Positions 53,970-63,539 of a stretch of 64,000 nucleotides of DNA are shown here, in pieces. Location of the stretch: the NCBI GenBank assembly GCA_000737985.1, contig JNVT01000113.1, positions 1 to 64,000 of the forward strand, given 5' to 3'. Below the pieces are notes generated by a model. It made no database searches, was not told where the DNA came from, and saw only the letters and a list, made by a program, of their open reading frames with translations. Position 1 is the stretch's first letter; each line of letters begins with the position of its first letter. Position numbers and translations under genes: made by a program. The DNA is from Gammaproteobacteria bacterium MFB021. Lineage in GTDB: Bacteria > Pseudomonadota > Gammaproteobacteria > Pseudomonadales > Halomonadaceae.

Positions 53970-54401
53970 ATGACGATCAAGAAATCCGGTTCCGCCGAGT
54001 GGAAGGGCAGCCTCAAGAAAGGCAAGGGTGTGGTATCCACCCAGAGCGGTGCGCTCAAGGAGAATCCTTACGGTTTCAACACTCGCTTCGAGGGTCAGCC
54101 CGGTACCAACCCGGAAGAGCTGATCGCTTCCGCCCACGCCAGCTGCTTCTCGATGGCGCTGTCGATGATGCTGGGCGAAGAGGGCATCGAGCCCGAGAGC
54201 ATCAAGACCGAAGCCACCGTGATCATGGAGCAGGATGACAGCGGTTTCACCATCACCGCGGTCGAGTTGAAGACCGTGGCCAAGATCCCCGGTGCCGATC
54301 AGGCGACCTTCGACAGCGCTGCGCAGAAGGCCAAGGAGGGCTGCCCGATCTCCAAGCTGCTCAACGCCAAGATCTCGCTGGACGCCAAGCTCGAGAGCTG
54401 A
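53970..54401 (+). CDS. osmC: OsmC family organic hydroperoxide reductase
   Basis: A 143-residue protein, the same length as E. coli OsmC, with the two redox cysteines at C59 (SAHASCFSMAL) and C125 (KEGCPISKLLNA). It reduces organic peroxides and is usually induced by osmotic stress and stationary phase. ATG 53970 is preferred over ATG 53967 because GGAG is 6 bases ahead. A strong terminator follows. Confidence 0.94.
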   Translation: MTIKKSGSAEWKGSLKKGKGVVSTQSGALKENPYGFNTRFEGQPGTNPEELIASAHASCFSMALSMMLGEEGIEPESIKTEATVIMEQDDSGFTITAVELKTVAKIPGADQATFDSAAQKAKEGCPISKLLNAKISLDAKLES

Positions 54402-54420
54402 AGCGCCTCACGCTGAGCAC

Positions 54421-54455
54421 AGCGAGCCGGCCCCAGGGCCGGCTCGCTGCTTTTC
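54421..54455 (+). terminator. rho-independent terminator of osmC
   Basis: AGCGAGCCGGCC and GGCCGGCTCGCT make a perfect 12-bp stem with a 4-base loop, followed by GCTTTTC. Confidence 0.88.
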
Positions 54456-54617
54456 GCACCCGGTCAGGTGCCGTGCGCTGGGCCATGACGGCGTGTGTGG
54501 ACTCTGTTAACGTGCTTACTTCCGCGCCTGCCGCCCGGCACGCTACGCCGGCCTCCGGGGCGCGGAAGGGAACAGGAAACACGTGATTCAGATGCCCCAC
54601 GACACAAGACAATAGCC

Positions 54618-55925
54618 ATGGCCACTCTTCCTCAGTACGACGCGGCGCCGTCGCGCCCCCTGTCTCGCGGAGACATCAAGGTCCTGTCGCTGTCCGCCCT
54701 CGGCGGCGCGCTGGAGTTCTACGATTTCATCATCTTCGTCTACTTCGCCACGGTCATCGGGGCGCTGTTCTTCCCGCCGGAGATGCCGGAGTGGCTGCGC
54801 ATGGTGCAGACCTACGGCATCTTCGCCGCCGGCTATCTGGCGCGGCCGCTGGGCGGCATCATCATGGCGCACTTCGGCGACCTGCTGGGGCGCAAGCGGA
54901 TGTTCACGCTGTCGATCTTTTTGATGTCGGTGCCGACGCTGCTGATCGGCTGCCTGCCCACCTATGCGACGATCGGCTACGCCGCGCCGCTGCTGCTGGT
55001 ACTGATGCGCATCCTGCAGGGCGCGGCGGTGGGCGGTGAGGTGCCGGGGGCGTGGGTCTTCGTCACCGAGCACGTGTCGCGTAAGGACGTCGGTCTGGCC
55101 TGCGGTACCCTGGCCTCGGGGCTGGTCGCCGGCATCCTGATCGGCTCGATCATCTCGGCTTTCTTCAAGTCCTACTACAGCGCCGAGGAGATGAGCGCCT
55201 ACGGCTGGCGGGTGCCGTTTCTGATCGGTGGGGTATTCGGCTTCCTCGCGGTCTATCTACGCCGCTACCTGGAAGAGACCCCGGTGTTCGCCGAGATGCG
55301 TGCCAAGAAGGCGCTCTCCGATGGGCTGCCGGTGAAGCGCGTGCTCGCCAGCCACCTCGACAGCGTGGTGCTGTCGATGGGCGTGACCTGGATCCTCACC
55401 GGTGCCGTGGTGGTGGTCCTGCTGCTCACCCCGAGCATGCTCAAGAGCCTCTACGCCATCGATGCGTCCTATGCCAACGTCTGGGCCATCGTCTGCACCG
55501 TGTTCGGCAGCATCGCCGCCGGCTGGTGCGCCGACCGTCTGGGCAGCGGGGTGACCCTGATCCTGTGGAGCCTGCTGCTGGGCGTCGCCTACTGGGTGAT
55601 GATGCACAGCGTGCCGCAGGACCCGAGCCAGCTGCTGTGGAGCTACTGCCTGGCCGGCTTCGGCGTGGGGATCGTCGGTGTGGTCCCGACCATCGCGGTG
55701 AAGTCGTTCCCGGCGGCGGTGCGCTTCTCGGGGCTGTCGTTCTCCTACAACGTCGCCTACGCCATCTTCGGCGGCTTCACCCCGGTGGTGGTCTCGACCC
55801 TGATGATCTCGCACCCGGCGGCGCCGGCCTACTATATCGCCGCGCTGGCGCTGCTCGGCGTGCTGATCGGGCTGTTCCTGCTGTGGGCGCCGGGCGGGCG
55901 CCGGTTGTCGGTAATGCCCTCCTGA
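54618..55925 (+). CDS. MFS transporter, metabolite:proton symporter type
   Basis: A 435-residue protein with 12 predicted membrane segments. GGALEFYDFIIFVYFATVIG near the N-terminus, RPLGGIIMAHFGDLLGRKRMF, and GAAVGGEVPGAWVFVTEHV are signature stretches of the metabolite:H+ symporter family (dicarboxylate, sialic acid, proline/betaine carriers). The substrate is not predictable. The ribosome binding site before ATG 54618 is weak. A GC hairpin without a T run (55938-55960) separates it from the next gene. Confidence 0.88.
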   Translation: MATLPQYDAAPSRPLSRGDIKVLSLSALGGALEFYDFIIFVYFATVIGALFFPPEMPEWLRMVQTYGIFAAGYLARPLGGIIMAHFGDLLGRKRMFTLSIFLMSVPTLLIGCLPTYATIGYAAPLLLVLMRILQGAAVGGEVPGAWVFVTEHVSRKDVGLACGTLASGLVAGILIGSIISAFFKSYYSAEEMSAYGWRVPFLIGGVFGFLAVYLRRYLEETPVFAEMRAKKALSDGLPVKRVLASHLDSVVLSMGVTWILTGAVVVVLLLTPSMLKSLYAIDASYANVWAIVCTVFGSIAAGWCADRLGSGVTLILWSLLLGVAYWVMMHSVPQDPSQLLWSYCLAGFGVGIVGVVPTIAVKSFPAAVRFSGLSFSYNVAYAIFGGFTPVVVSTLMISHPAAPAYYIAALALLGVLIGLFLLWAPGGRRLSVMPS

Positions 55926-55977
55926 TCCTGAGACCCTCGCGCCCCGCTTCCCGGGGCGCGTCAGCCGGAGCAGGGCG

Positions 55978-56883
55978 ATGCCCGCGACCCTCGAACAGCG
56001 CATTCTGACCCTCTCCATCGCCGCAACCCTGGTGGTCTCGGCCCTGGGCGTGGCGCTGGGTCTGATCTCGGGCTCGGAGGCGATCCTGTTCGACGGCGTC
56101 TTCTCGTCGATCGATGCGGCGATGTCGATGCTGGCGCTGACGGTGACGCGGCTGGTGATGCGCGAGTCGACCCAGCGCTTCCAGCTCGGCTACTGGCATC
56201 TGGAGCCGATGGCCGCGGCGTTCAACGGCGCGGTGCTGGTGCTGCTGTGCTTCTACGCCTTTCTCAACGCTCTCGGCACCTGGCTCCAGGGCGGTAGCGA
56301 GCCGCAGTTGGGGCTGGCGCTGGGCTACGCCGTGGCGGTGAGCCTGATCTGCTTCACGCTGTTCTTCTATGAGCGCCGGCTCAACCGCCGCGCGCGCTCG
56401 GAGTTCGTGCGGATCGATCTGCAGAACTGGCTGATGGCGGGGCTCATCACCAGCGCGCTGCTGCTCGCCTTCCTGCTCGCCTGGGCGATGGAGGGCACGC
56501 GCTATGCCGGCTGGATCCCCTACGTCGACGCCACCCTGGTGATGCTGTTGACCCTGGTGTTCGTGCCGATCCCGCTGCGGATCGTCTATCGCGCCATGCG
56601 CGAGGTGCTGATGGTGGCGCCGTCGCAGCTCGACAGCGAGGTGCGCGCGGCGATGGCGCCGGTGATGCGTCGCGAAGGGCTGCTGGCGTTCGACAGCTAC
56701 GTGGCCAAGAGCGGGCGCGTGCACACCATCGAGGTGCATATCCTGACCACCCCCGAGTTTGCCCGCGATGGCGGCATCGCCGTGTGCGACGAGATTCGCG
56801 GGGAGATCGCCGCCGGGCTCAGCGTACCCGCCGAGCAGCGCTGGTTCACCGTCGCCTTCACTGCCGAGCAGCGCTGGCTGTAG
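55978..56883 (+). CDS. cation diffusion facilitator family transporter
   Basis: A 301-residue protein with about six membrane segments and a short C-terminal cytoplasmic domain. The first metal-site helix reads LFDGVFSSIDAAMS and the fifth WIPYVDATLVM, positions where zinc transporters have Asp/His ligands. The pattern departs from the usual HxxxD, so the metal (Zn, Mn, Fe or Co) is uncertain. Its stop overlaps the end of the convergent peptidase C26 gene by 26 bases. Confidence 0.85.
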   Translation: MPATLEQRILTLSIAATLVVSALGVALGLISGSEAILFDGVFSSIDAAMSMLALTVTRLVMRESTQRFQLGYWHLEPMAAAFNGAVLVLLCFYAFLNALGTWLQGGSEPQLGLALGYAVAVSLICFTLFFYERRLNRRARSEFVRIDLQNWLMAGLITSALLLAFLLAWAMEGTRYAGWIPYVDATLVMLLTLVFVPIPLRIVYRAMREVLMVAPSQLDSEVRAAMAPVMRREGLLAFDSYVAKSGRVHTIEVHILTTPEFARDGGIAVCDEIRGEIAAGLSVPAEQRWFTVAFTAEQRWL

Positions 56884-57574
56884 CGTTTTCCCGCGTGCTG
56901 TCCGCCGCCTCCACCAGGGCGCGGATCAGGCGCTGCTGGGAGCGGCTGAAGAGCATCAGCTCCGGGTGCCACTGGACCCCGATCAGGAAGGCGTGATGCT
57001 CGCTCTCGATCGCCTGGACCAGTTCGTTGCGATCCCGCGCCACCACCTTGAGCCCTTCGCCGGGGCGATCCACCGCCTGATGGTGGAGGCTGTTCACCTG
57101 GCAGTAGCGGCGGTTGAGAATCTCGGCCAGACGGCTGTAGGGATCGATCTCCACGCGCTTGCGCGGCAGCACCGTGCGCCGGTTGCGGATATGCCGGTAG
57201 GTGGACTGGATATCGCCGATCAGGCTGCCGCCGAGATGAATGTTGATCATTTGCGCACCGCGGCAGATGCCCAGGATCGGCAGCCCGCGTGGCAGGCAGC
57301 TGGCGAGCAGATCGAGTTCCAGCTCGTCGCGGGCGGGGTCGATGCGCACGTCGAGCTGCATCTCGCCGCCGTAGCGGTGGGCGCCGATATCGTCGCCGCC
57401 GCCGATGATCAGGCCATCCAGTTCGCGCCGCAGCGGGCGCGCCGGCGATACCCGCAGCGGCAGCCCGCCGGCGCGCCACACCGAGAGCCAGTCGCACCAC
57501 CACGCCATGCGGCTCTTGTGGTCCGAGGTGGTGATGCCGATCAGCGGCCGCCGGGTGGGTTTTTCGCCCGCCAT
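56858..57574 (-). CDS. peptidase C26/class I glutamine amidotransferase-like protein (gamma-glutamyl hydrolase type)
   Basis: A 238-residue protein with the catalytic triad of the class I amidotransferase fold: nucleophile C104 in LGICRGAQMINIHLGG, and H203 and E205 in GVQWHPE. ELDGLIIGGGDDI and the N-terminal LIGIT resemble PuuD, which hydrolyses gamma-glutamyl amide bonds. Its ATG shares one base with the stop of the upstream amidoligase gene (TGATG), so the two are translationally coupled. This suggests it works on, or supplies ammonia for, an amide bond made by the ligase. Confidence 0.85.
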   Translation of the reverse strand: MAGEKPTRRPLIGITTSDHKSRMAWWCDWLSVWRAGGLPLRVSPARPLRRELDGLIIGGGDDIGAHRYGGEMQLDVRIDPARDELELDLLASCLPRGLPILGICRGAQMINIHLGGSLIGDIQSTYRHIRNRRTVLPRKRVEIDPYSRLAEILNRRYCQVNSLHHQAVDRPGEGLKVVARDRNELVQAIESEHHAFLIGVQWHPELMLFSRSQQRLIRALVEAADSTRENATASAARQ

Positions 57575-58578
57575 CAGGAGCGCATCCAGCGCTGCAGCGA
57601 ATCGAGCCAGCGGCTCAGGGTCGGCTGCGCCAGGTGCTCGCGGTAGGCCGTGCAGCGCTCGGCCAGGCGCGCCGGGTCGGCGGCCAGGCGCTCGACCTCG
57701 ACCCAGCGGTTCCACTCCAGGCTGGCGCCCCAGTCGGGATCGGAGAGCGAGGCGTTGGGCAGCCGGTAGTGATAGGTCGGGCGGGGCTTGACCAGACCCT
57801 CCTGCAGCAGCGGACTGGGGTGGTCCGGGGCCAGCCAGGCGAACAGCGGCAGCAGGTCGAGCTCACGGTTGCGGGTAGGGTTGGCTTCCAGGTAGTCGTC
57901 GATCAGCTGCGCCAGCGTCGGCTGGTAGTCGGGGTCGAGCACGAGGCTTGCGTAAGTCTCGGAGAAGGGCCGGGTGTGCGGCAGCATGTCCCGGGTGAGG
58001 TCGACCTCGATCTGATCGCGCAGCCACTCGGCCAGGATCAGATAGGCGCGCAGATGAGCGAGCACGCTCTCCACCTCCGGTGACGGAATCTCCGGATTGA
58101 GATGCAGCCCGAAGGCGTAGATCAGGCTGGCATCGGTGCCCTCGGCGCCGTGGCTGCGCAGGGCGTCGAACAGTGCATCGAGTTCGGCCAAGGCATGCCA
58201 CGGCAGCGGCGGGCAGACGATCTCGGTGGGCACCAGCCCGGCGACCATGTCGCCCAGCCATTCGCGGGTGCGCGAGTGCAGGCTGGCACGCAGGTGCTCG
58301 CCGATCCCCGGCGGCTGGCCGTTGTGCGAGCGGGCGCGTGCCAGCAGCGCAGCATCCGGATGCACGTACTGGCTGTCGAGCTCGATATTGAACGTGCCCC
58401 AGGGCGTGTCGGCGACCCGCAGGCGATGGGCGCTGTCGTGCTTGAGCGTACCGCCGAAGGTGGCCTCGACCAGGCGCGCAGCGGCCAGCGGGGCGATGCC
58501 GGCGAACTCGATCTCCACCCCGACACGGCGGGGGTCGCCATCGCGGTTGTCGGGTTGCGGGGGCATTGTCAGGGACAC
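57574..58578 (-). CDS. putative amidoligase (glutamine synthetase-like COOH-NH2 ligase)
   Basis: A 334-residue protein of the Amidoligase_2 type. The N-terminal strand RRVGVEIEFAG (GVEIEF at residues 20-25) supplies the Glu-x-Glu metal/ATP site of the glutamine synthetase/gamma-glutamylcysteine ligase superfamily; WGTFNIELDSQYV and FGLHLNPEIPS contribute further likely active-site residues. It has no signal peptide. GTG 58578 is taken as the start because AAGGAG precedes it at 6 bases; an ATG at 58647 has none. The family is predicted, not shown, to form amide bonds on an unknown small molecule or peptide. It is coupled to a peptidase C26 gene. Confidence 0.78.
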   Translation of the reverse strand: MSLTMPPQPDNRDGDPRRVGVEIEFAGIAPLAAARLVEATFGGTLKHDSAHRLRVADTPWGTFNIELDSQYVHPDAALLARARSHNGQPPGIGEHLRASLHSRTREWLGDMVAGLVPTEIVCPPLPWHALAELDALFDALRSHGAEGTDASLIYAFGLHLNPEIPSPEVESVLAHLRAYLILAEWLRDQIEVDLTRDMLPHTRPFSETYASLVLDPDYQPTLAQLIDDYLEANPTRNRELDLLPLFAWLAPDHPSPLLQEGLVKPRPTYHYRLPNASLSDPDWGASLEWNRWVEVERLAADPARLAERCTAYREHLAQPTLSRWLDSLQRWMRS

Positions 58579-58743
58579 ATCGGACTCCTTGCCGGTACGC
58601 GGTGGCGCGGCCACAGGGGCGTGATCGTGGCGATGATTCGACGGCATCAGAGCAGCTCGTTCACCCAGAGCCTAGCAGGCCTGCGGCGGGATGACAGGTA
58701 CCCGCGTGCGATCCGCCGACAGGCATGCGGGCGCATCGCGTCT

Positions 58744-59586
58744 TCAGCCCCAGTGGCTGAGCACCACGCCGCCCAGGATCAGCCCGCCGGCCACCAAACG
58801 CTCGCGCCGCAGCGGCTCCTTGAGCCAGACCACGCCGATGGCGATGGCGAACAGCACGCTGGTCTCGCGCAGCGCCGCGACCAGCGCGATCGGCGCCTGG
58901 GTCATGGCCCAGATGGTGATGCCGTAGGCGCTCAGCGAGAGCGCACCGCCGATCAGCCCGACTCGCCAGTGGCCGATCAGGGTCGGCAGCACGCCCGGCC
59001 CGCGCATCAGTACCAGCGTCAGCAGCATGCCCAGGCCGTCGAGCAGGAACAGCCACACCACGTAGCTGGCGGCGCTGCCGTTGACCCGTGCGCCACTGCC
59101 ATCGGTGAGCGTGTAGCCGGCGATGAACACCGAGGTGATCAGGGCATTGGCCAGGGCCGTGTGCGACAGGCGGTGCTGGGCGCCGCCACGCAGCGCCATG
59201 CTGAAGATGCCCAGGACCAGCAGGGCGATGCCGGCGTAGCCGAAGGCGGTGGGCGAGTCGCTGAGGGCGAATACCCCCACCACGGTGACCAGCAGCGGCG
59301 CGCAGCCGCGGGCGATCGGGTAGACCTGGCCCAGGTCGCCGCTGCGATAGGCGCGGGCGAGGAACACGTTGTAGCCGATGTGCAGGAAGGTGGAAGCGAT
59401 CAGCCACGGCCAGGCGGCGGCGTTGGGCAGTGGCACGAAGGCGACGCAGGCCAGCGAGATCAGCGCGCAGGCGACCTGGATCAGTGACAGGCTGAGCAGG
59501 CGGTCGAGACCCACCTTGACCAGGGCGTTCCAACTGGCGTGCATCAGGGCGCCGGCGAGCACGGCGAGTAGGATGGGTGTGGTCAC
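58744..59586 (-). CDS. EamA/DMT superfamily transporter
   Basis: A 280-residue protein with ten hydrophobic segments in two homologous halves (LAGALMHASWNALVKVG and the second half ending AAFREPLRRE-like ETSVLFAIAIGVVWLKEPLRRE), typical of drug/metabolite exporters. The start is GTG 59586, with AGGA ahead. It stands upstream of, and in the same direction as, the amidoligase pair (166 bases apart), so export of the product made by that pair is possible but unproven. Confidence 0.87.
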   Translation of the reverse strand: MTTPILLAVLAGALMHASWNALVKVGLDRLLSLSLIQVACALISLACVAFVPLPNAAAWPWLIASTFLHIGYNVFLARAYRSGDLGQVYPIARGCAPLLVTVVGVFALSDSPTAFGYAGIALLVLGIFSMALRGGAQHRLSHTALANALITSVFIAGYTLTDGSGARVNGSAASYVVWLFLLDGLGMLLTLVLMRGPGVLPTLIGHWRVGLIGGALSLSAYGITIWAMTQAPIALVAALRETSVLFAIAIGVVWLKEPLRRERLVAGGLILGGVVLSHWG

Positions 59587-59762
59587 GACGTGTCCTGGTG
59601 TCGGCTGCTCGGCTAACGCGTGCGGATGCCGACGCTGTCATAGGGTTGTCATAGTCTGCCCCAGCGCCGTCGCGGCGTCGATCCCGTGTGCTGGCCGTGC
59701 CGTGCCGGGGTAGGATAGGCGGCTTATCGGCCCGGCCGAATCTCTGTTCTTTGGGAGCGTGA

Positions 59763-62700
59763 ATGTTCAGCGTCCTGCACGCCAACCACCTCGAGGATCT
59801 GCGTGACCTGTCGCTGGCGCTGATGCAGCGTCAGCGGCTGCCACCCCTCACCCCCGAGACCTTCCTGGTGCAGTCCAACGGCATGGCGCAGTGGCTGCGG
59901 CTGTCGCTGGCGGAGGCCGATGGCGTCGCCGCCTCGGTGGACTTCCCGCTGCCGTCGAGTTTCGTCTGGCGCGCCTACCGCGCGGTGCTGGAGCGTGAAG
60001 GCGCGCCGATTCCGCAGCACTCGCCGTTCGACAAGCGGCCGCTGGCGTGGCGCATTCTGCGTCTGCTGGAATCCCGGATCGAGGCGGAGCCGGAGGTGTT
60101 CGCGCCGCTGGCGCACTATCTTTCCGCTGACGCGGGGTCCGCCGCAGGCGCTCTATCCGCTGACGCGGGGTCCGCCGCAGGCGCTTTATCCGCTGACGCG
60201 GGGTGGACCGCGGGCGCTGGGTCGGTGGACACCGGGGAGGCGCCGGTAGCGGACGCGGCCGTCGGCCCGGGTGCCGCCGCCGAGCAGGCCGAGCGCAAGC
60301 GCTGGCAGCTCGCGGTGCGCCTGGCCGATCTGTTCGACCAGTATCTCAACTATCGACCCGACTGGCTGGCGGCGTGGGAGCAGGGCGAGACGGCACCAAT
60401 GGATCTGCCCGCCGACCAGCGCTGGCAGCCGGCGCTGTGGCGGGCGCTGCTTGAGGATGCCGACCCGGCCGAGCGTGAGTTCCACCGGGCGCGGCTGCAC
60501 GGGCGTTTCGTGCGCGCCGCGCGGGCCCTCGACACCTGCCCACCGGGGCTGCCGCCCAGGCTGTTCGTGTTCGGCATCTCGGCGCTGCCGGCGCAGCTGC
60601 TGGAGGCGCTGCACGCGCTCTCCGGGGTGATCGATGTCTTTCTGATGATCACCAACCCGTGCCGCCACTACTGGGGCGATATCGTTTCCGACCGCGAGGC
60701 GATCAAACGCGCCGGGCGGCTCTCCGCTGACGCCCAGGCGCGCCAGCAGGGGCGCCATCCGGAGGCGCCGTGGCTCGCCGAGCTCGACGAGGAGGCGCTG
60801 CATCTGCAGGCCAACCCGCTGCTCGCGGCCTGGGGCGCCCAGGGGCGGGACTTCATCGTCGGGCTCTACGAATTCGAGAGCCAGGATGGCGGCTTCGACG
60901 TCGAGACCGATCTGTTCCAGGACCCGGCCACGGATGACGCCCCTTCGCTGCTCGCGCAGATCCAGCAGGACGTGCTCGATCTGCGCCATCCCGGAGAGCT
61001 GGCGCGGGAGAGAGGGTACAAGCGCACGATCGCCGCCGCCGACGTCTCGCTGTCGCTCTACCGCGTGCACTCGCCGCTGCGTGAGGTCGAGGTGCTCCAC
61101 GACCGCCTGCTCGCCGCGTTCGACGAGGCGAGTGCGGCGGGCGCGCCGCTGCGCCCCCGCGACATCCTGGTGATGGTGCCGGAGATCGACACCTACGCGC
61201 CCTACATCGAGGCGGTGTTCGGCCAGTATGCGGCGGACGGGCTGCTCAACGTGCCGTTCACCATCGCCGATGAGGTGGCCAGTGAGACCCATCCGTTGAT
61301 GGTGCTGGTGCTGGCGCTGCTGGAGCTGCCGGAGCGGCGGCTCGGGGTGAGCGAGCTGCTCGATGCCCTCGACGTGCCGGCGCTGCGGGCGCGCTTCGGC
61401 ATCGACGAGGGCGAGCTGCCGCGGCTGCGCCAGTGGCTGGCGGAGAGCGGCGTGCGCTGGGGGCTTTCTGCCAGCCATCGCCGCGCGCTGGGCTTTCCGG
61501 CACTGCATGAGAACAGCTGGGCGTTCGGCCTCGAGCGCATGCTGCTGGGCTATTCGACCGGCCCGCTGCCGCCGGAGTCGACCCGGGCGAATGCGACAGA
61601 GTCCGCAGCGTGGCAGTTCGATGCCATCGTGCCCTTCAATGAGGTCGGCGGGCTGGAGGCGGATCTCGCCGGGCGCCTGGCGGAGCTGGTGGCGGCGCTC
61701 GAGGAGCAGCGCGCCGCACTCTGCACGCCGGGCACCCCGGCCGAGTGGCGGGTGCGCCTGGGGGCGCTGCTGGCGCGGATGTTCCAGCCCGCCGGGCTCG
61801 ACGAGCACGACGTGCTGGCGCGGGTCGATCAGGCCCTGGGGCGCTGGCAGGCGAGCTGCGAGCTGGCGGCCTTCACCCAGCCGATCGGGCTCGGCGTGGT
61901 ACGCGACGCGCTCAAGGCGGAGCTCGACGAGGGCGGCCTGGCCCAGCGCTTTCTCGCCGGCAAGGTCAACTTCGCCACCCTGATGCCGATGCGCGCGATC
62001 CCGTTCCGGCATATCTACCTGCTGGGGATGAGCGACGGCGCCTATCCGCGCACCCGCCAGCCGCAGGATTTCGATCTGATGGCGGGCAGGGCGCGCCCCG
62101 GCGACCGTTCGCGGCGCGACGACGACCGCTATCTGCTGCTCGAGGCGCTGCTCTCCGCCCGCGACCGGCTGACCCTCTCCTGGGTCGGCTTCGACCAGCG
62201 CGACAACACCCCGCGGCCGCCCTCGGTGCTGATCGGCGAGCTGCTCGACATGCTCGAGCAGGGCTGGCAGCCGGCCGCAGCGGGGACCACTGAGGCGGCC
62301 GAGGGCGACGATCCCGAGCGGCGCCTGGCCGAGCGCCTGATCGAGACACATCCGCTGCAGCCGTTCTCACGCCGCTACTTCCTGGCTGACGATCCGCGCT
62401 TCACCTATGACGCCAGCTGGGCGCCGTTGCACGGGGCCGGCGAGCCAGCGGCGGGGGCAGCCGAGGCCAGGGCATACCCGCGCACCGCCGATGACGCCAC
62501 CGCGCCGGCACCGGAGATGCCCCAGCCGCCGGCAGAGGCGCTCGGGCTGAACGATCTGCAGCGCCTGCTGCGACGCCCTTGGAATGTCTATCTCGGCCGG
62601 CTCGGGGTGCGCTTCCAGCGTGCCGAGGTGCCCGACGAGGATAGCGAGCCGTTCACCCTGGACGCGCTCGAGGACCACACCCTGAAGCGCGAGCTGCTCG

Positions 62701-63539
62701 ATGCCGGCCGCCGCGGCGAGCCCCTGGTGCAGGTGGCCGAGCGCCTGCGTCTCGCCGGGCGGCTGCCGGCGGCGGGGTTCGGCAGTGCGCTGATCGAACC
62801 GCCGACCGAGCGCCTGAGCGCGCAGCTGGCGAGCTGGCGCGGGCTGACCGCGACGCTCACCGCCGCTGAGCCGACGCTTGTGCACTTCGCCGCGCCGGCG
62901 GCGGGTACGACTCCGGCCCTGGCGCTGGAGGCGCGCCTGGATGAGCTCTACCTGGGCGACGAAGGGGCCGAGTTGATCACCCTGGAGACCAGCCACTTCG
63001 GCCACTTCCGCCCCGAGGGCGAGGGGCCGTGGAAGAAACTGGGCAAGCCGCATCGGCTCCACGCCGGCTATCTGCGCTGGCTGCTGGCCAACGCCGCGGG
63101 CGAGCACGCCACCGCCTGGAGCGCGCTGTTCGAGGATCGGGTGCTGCGCTTTCCGCCGCTGGAGCGGGCGCTGGCGCGCGAGACGCTGGCCGCCTGGCTG
63201 GCATGCTGGTGGCGCGCCTGGTGCGCGCCGCTACCGGCCGCCGGCGAACTGGCCAGGACTCTGTGGGGCCAGTGCGGTAGCGATACCCTGGCGGCGCTGG
63301 CCGCCGGCGAGCCGTTGGCACCGGCGCTTCACGACACCCTGGCGGGCGAGTTCGAGTCAGGCAACTTCCAGGTCGAGGCGCTGATCCGGCGCGAACAAGC
63401 GCTGGGGCAGCTGTGGCCCGACTTCGACAGCTTCGCCGCCGCCGGCGGGGTGGGCGAGAGCGTACGCCACTATCAGCCGCTGCTCGACGCCATGCGGCGC
63501 GCGACGCAGCGCATTCACGTCACCGGAGAGCGTTCATGA
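59763..63539 (+). CDS. recC: exodeoxyribonuclease V gamma subunit RecC
   Basis: A 1258-residue RecC protein: MFSVLHANHLEDLRDLSLALMQ at the start, FLVQSNGMAQWL, a central RAIPFRHIYLLGMSDGAYPR and DFDLMAGRARPGDRSRRDDDRYLLLEALLSAR, all characteristic. It is the Chi-recognising subunit of RecBCD. It is over 100 residues longer than the E. coli protein, partly from an Ala/Gly-rich insert near residues 119-170 encoded by a 33-bp repeat. GGAG precedes ATG 59763. Its stop overlaps the recB start. Confidence 0.95.
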   Translation: MFSVLHANHLEDLRDLSLALMQRQRLPPLTPETFLVQSNGMAQWLRLSLAEADGVAASVDFPLPSSFVWRAYRAVLEREGAPIPQHSPFDKRPLAWRILRLLESRIEAEPEVFAPLAHYLSADAGSAAGALSADAGSAAGALSADAGWTAGAGSVDTGEAPVADAAVGPGAAAEQAERKRWQLAVRLADLFDQYLNYRPDWLAAWEQGETAPMDLPADQRWQPALWRALLEDADPAEREFHRARLHGRFVRAARALDTCPPGLPPRLFVFGISALPAQLLEALHALSGVIDVFLMITNPCRHYWGDIVSDREAIKRAGRLSADAQARQQGRHPEAPWLAELDEEALHLQANPLLAAWGAQGRDFIVGLYEFESQDGGFDVETDLFQDPATDDAPSLLAQIQQDVLDLRHPGELARERGYKRTIAAADVSLSLYRVHSPLREVEVLHDRLLAAFDEASAAGAPLRPRDILVMVPEIDTYAPYIEAVFGQYAADGLLNVPFTIADEVASETHPLMVLVLALLELPERRLGVSELLDALDVPALRARFGIDEGELPRLRQWLAESGVRWGLSASHRRALGFPALHENSWAFGLERMLLGYSTGPLPPESTRANATESAAWQFDAIVPFNEVGGLEADLAGRLAELVAALEEQRAALCTPGTPAEWRVRLGALLARMFQPAGLDEHDVLARVDQALGRWQASCELAAFTQPIGLGVVRDALKAELDEGGLAQRFLAGKVNFATLMPMRAIPFRHIYLLGMSDGAYPRTRQPQDFDLMAGRARPGDRSRRDDDRYLLLEALLSARDRLTLSWVGFDQRDNTPRPPSVLIGELLDMLEQGWQPAAAGTTEAAEGDDPERRLAERLIETHPLQPFSRRYFLADDPRFTYDASWAPLHGAGEPAAGAAEARAYPRTADDATAPAPEMPQPPAEALGLNDLQRLLRRPWNVYLGRLGVRFQRAEVPDEDSEPFTLDALEDHTLKRELLDAGRRGEPLVQVAERLRLAGRLPAAGFGSALIEPPTERLSAQLASWRGLTATLTAAEPTLVHFAAPAAGTTPALALEARLDELYLGDEGAELITLETSHFGHFRPEGEGPWKKLGKPHRLHAGYLRWLLANAAGEHATAWSALFEDRVLRFPPLERALARETLAAWLACWWRAWCAPLPAAGELARTLWGQCGSDTLAALAAGEPLAPALHDTLAGEFESGNFQVEALIRREQALGQLWPDFDSFAAAGGVGESVRHYQPLLDAMRRATQRIHVTGERS
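60118..60216 (+). repeat. 33-bp tandem repeat inside recC, three copies
   Basis: Three consecutive 33-base units (60118, 60151, 60184) encode LSADAGSAAGA-type 11-residue blocks; the third has drifted. Unit length keeps the reading frame. Confidence 0.92.

Noticed and set aside
56858-56883. Overlap of the CDF and peptidase C26 gene ends as a sign of a wrong frame
   Set aside because: Both proteins keep family features up to their ends; a 26-base convergent overlap is acceptable.
60118-60216. Repeats in recC as a CRISPR-like array
   Set aside because: Units are contiguous without spacers and lie in frame inside a coding gene.
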